Made by a program: the position numbers and the translations under genes
Part shown: positions 6,424 to 6,537 of the stretch, piece after piece
Position numbering within the stretch: position 1 is the stretch's first letter
How the letters are laid out: every line of letters begins with the position of its first letter
Assembly (NCBI GenBank): GCA_947473535.1
Contig: CANJFK010000061.1
Span: 1 to 6,537, forward strand
From: Legionellaceae bacterium
GTDB lineage: Bacteria > Pseudomonadota > Gammaproteobacteria > Legionellales > Legionellaceae
Reading direction: 5' to 3'
DNA: 6,537 bases
The notes under the pieces: generated by a model
Databases searched by the model: none
The model's input: only the letters and a program-made list of their open reading frames with translations
Told to the model about the DNA's origin: nothing

Positions 6424-6449
6424 GCCACAGTATAGCAGATTTTGTATGC
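6422..6449 (+). repeat. Short repeat on the right of copy 2
   Basis: TGGCCACAGTATAGCAGATT and onward (to 6449) is the right-hand partner of 6241-6271, in direct orientation. It overlaps the left arm of the inverted repeat 6419-6480. Confidence 0.5.
6429..6437 (-). promoter_or_regulatory. Possible extended -10 promoter pointing into copy 2
   Basis: On the minus strand TGCTATACT fits the extended -10 pattern TGnTATAAT with one change. A -35 is weak (TTCAAC at about 16 bp). If active, it would transcribe antisense through repeat copy 2 towards the SDR gene. It is a near-duplicate of the SDR -10 region because of the short flanking repeat. Confidence 0.3.
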
Positions 6450-6495
6450 GGTTGAATTAAATCGTATATAGTGGCCAGGGCAAGAGCATCAAAGT

Positions 6496-6537
6496 TTAAA
6501 TTCCCAACACCTTTTCCCTATATTTATCATAAAGGCC
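6496..6537 (-). CDS. Possible C-terminal end of another minus-strand gene
   Basis: Read from the right edge, one minus-strand frame gives GLYDKYREKVLGI followed by TAA (6498-6496). It is the only minus-strand frame giving a plausible polar, charged tail, and it matches the direction of the SDR and OPT genes. Thirteen codons are too few to identify a family or to exclude chance. Confidence 0.25.
   Translation of the reverse strand, partial: GLYDKYREKVLGI

Larger units (their letters stand above)
6419..6480. repeat. Inverted repeat overlapping the right end of copy 2
   Basis: CCCTGGCCACAGTATA (6419-6434) and TATATAGTGGCCAGGG (6465-6480) pair at 14 of 16 positions around a 30-nt AT-rich centre. 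On the minus strand it would follow a gene ending near 6496 and could act as its terminator, but no T-run follows. Confidence 0.6.

Noticed and set aside
6188..6460. A 90-codon plus-strand open frame across repeat copy 2
   Set aside because: It carries the same repeat-derived peptide pattern, overlaps the SDR start and shows no protein-like conservation beyond the repeat.

Overview
The window most resembles a gammaproteobacterium of the Legionella/Coxiella/Aquicella/Berkiella group (Legionellales). This rests on two plus-strand genes that look like Dot/Icm-type secreted effectors and on an intergenic palindromic repeat of a kind I associate with these genomes. The assignment is from memory of the families, not from a search, and is moderate in confidence. 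Base composition is uneven: sampled lines of the effector-like gene are about 38% G+C, sampled lines of the minus-strand transporter 43-57%, and the hairpin repeats are G+C-rich islands.

Layout. (1) 3-1040 (+) is the 3' part of a gene cut by the window edge. It encodes an alpha/beta-hydrolase resembling the Legionella SidB/SdbA effectors, but with Cys where the Ser nucleophile is expected (GHCIGG). (2) 1041-1184 is a 144-bp repeat that starts at the base after that stop codon and contains a perfect 32-bp inverted repeat. (3) 1264-3330 (+) is a 688-residue protein with weak resemblance to GT-B glycosyltransferases (MurG-like), a C-terminal hydrophobic hairpin and an acidic polar tail. It has its own promoter and a GTG start. 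(4) 3331-3401 is a short convergent intergenic region with two weak hairpins. (5) 3402-5411 (-) is an OPT-family transporter and 5456-6214 (-) a short-chain dehydrogenase/reductase (SDR). They are 44 bp apart and probably form one operon transcribed from about 6245. (6) 6215-6537 is mostly non-coding: the SDR promoter, a second, decayed copy of the 144-bp repeat in the same orientation, short flanking repeats, a further inverted repeat, and possibly the last 13 codons of another minus-strand gene.

How the genes relate. The SDR and OPT genes look like an ordinary metabolic/transport operon. The two plus-strand genes look like host-interaction proteins and are the most interesting content: a lipase-fold protein with an altered nucleophile next to a possible membrane-anchored glycosyltransferase. 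The two direct repeat copies bracket a 5.1-kb block holding the GT-B-like gene and the SDR-OPT operon, so the block could be a recombination or transfer unit. I see no rRNA, tRNA, CRISPR array, transposase or integrase.
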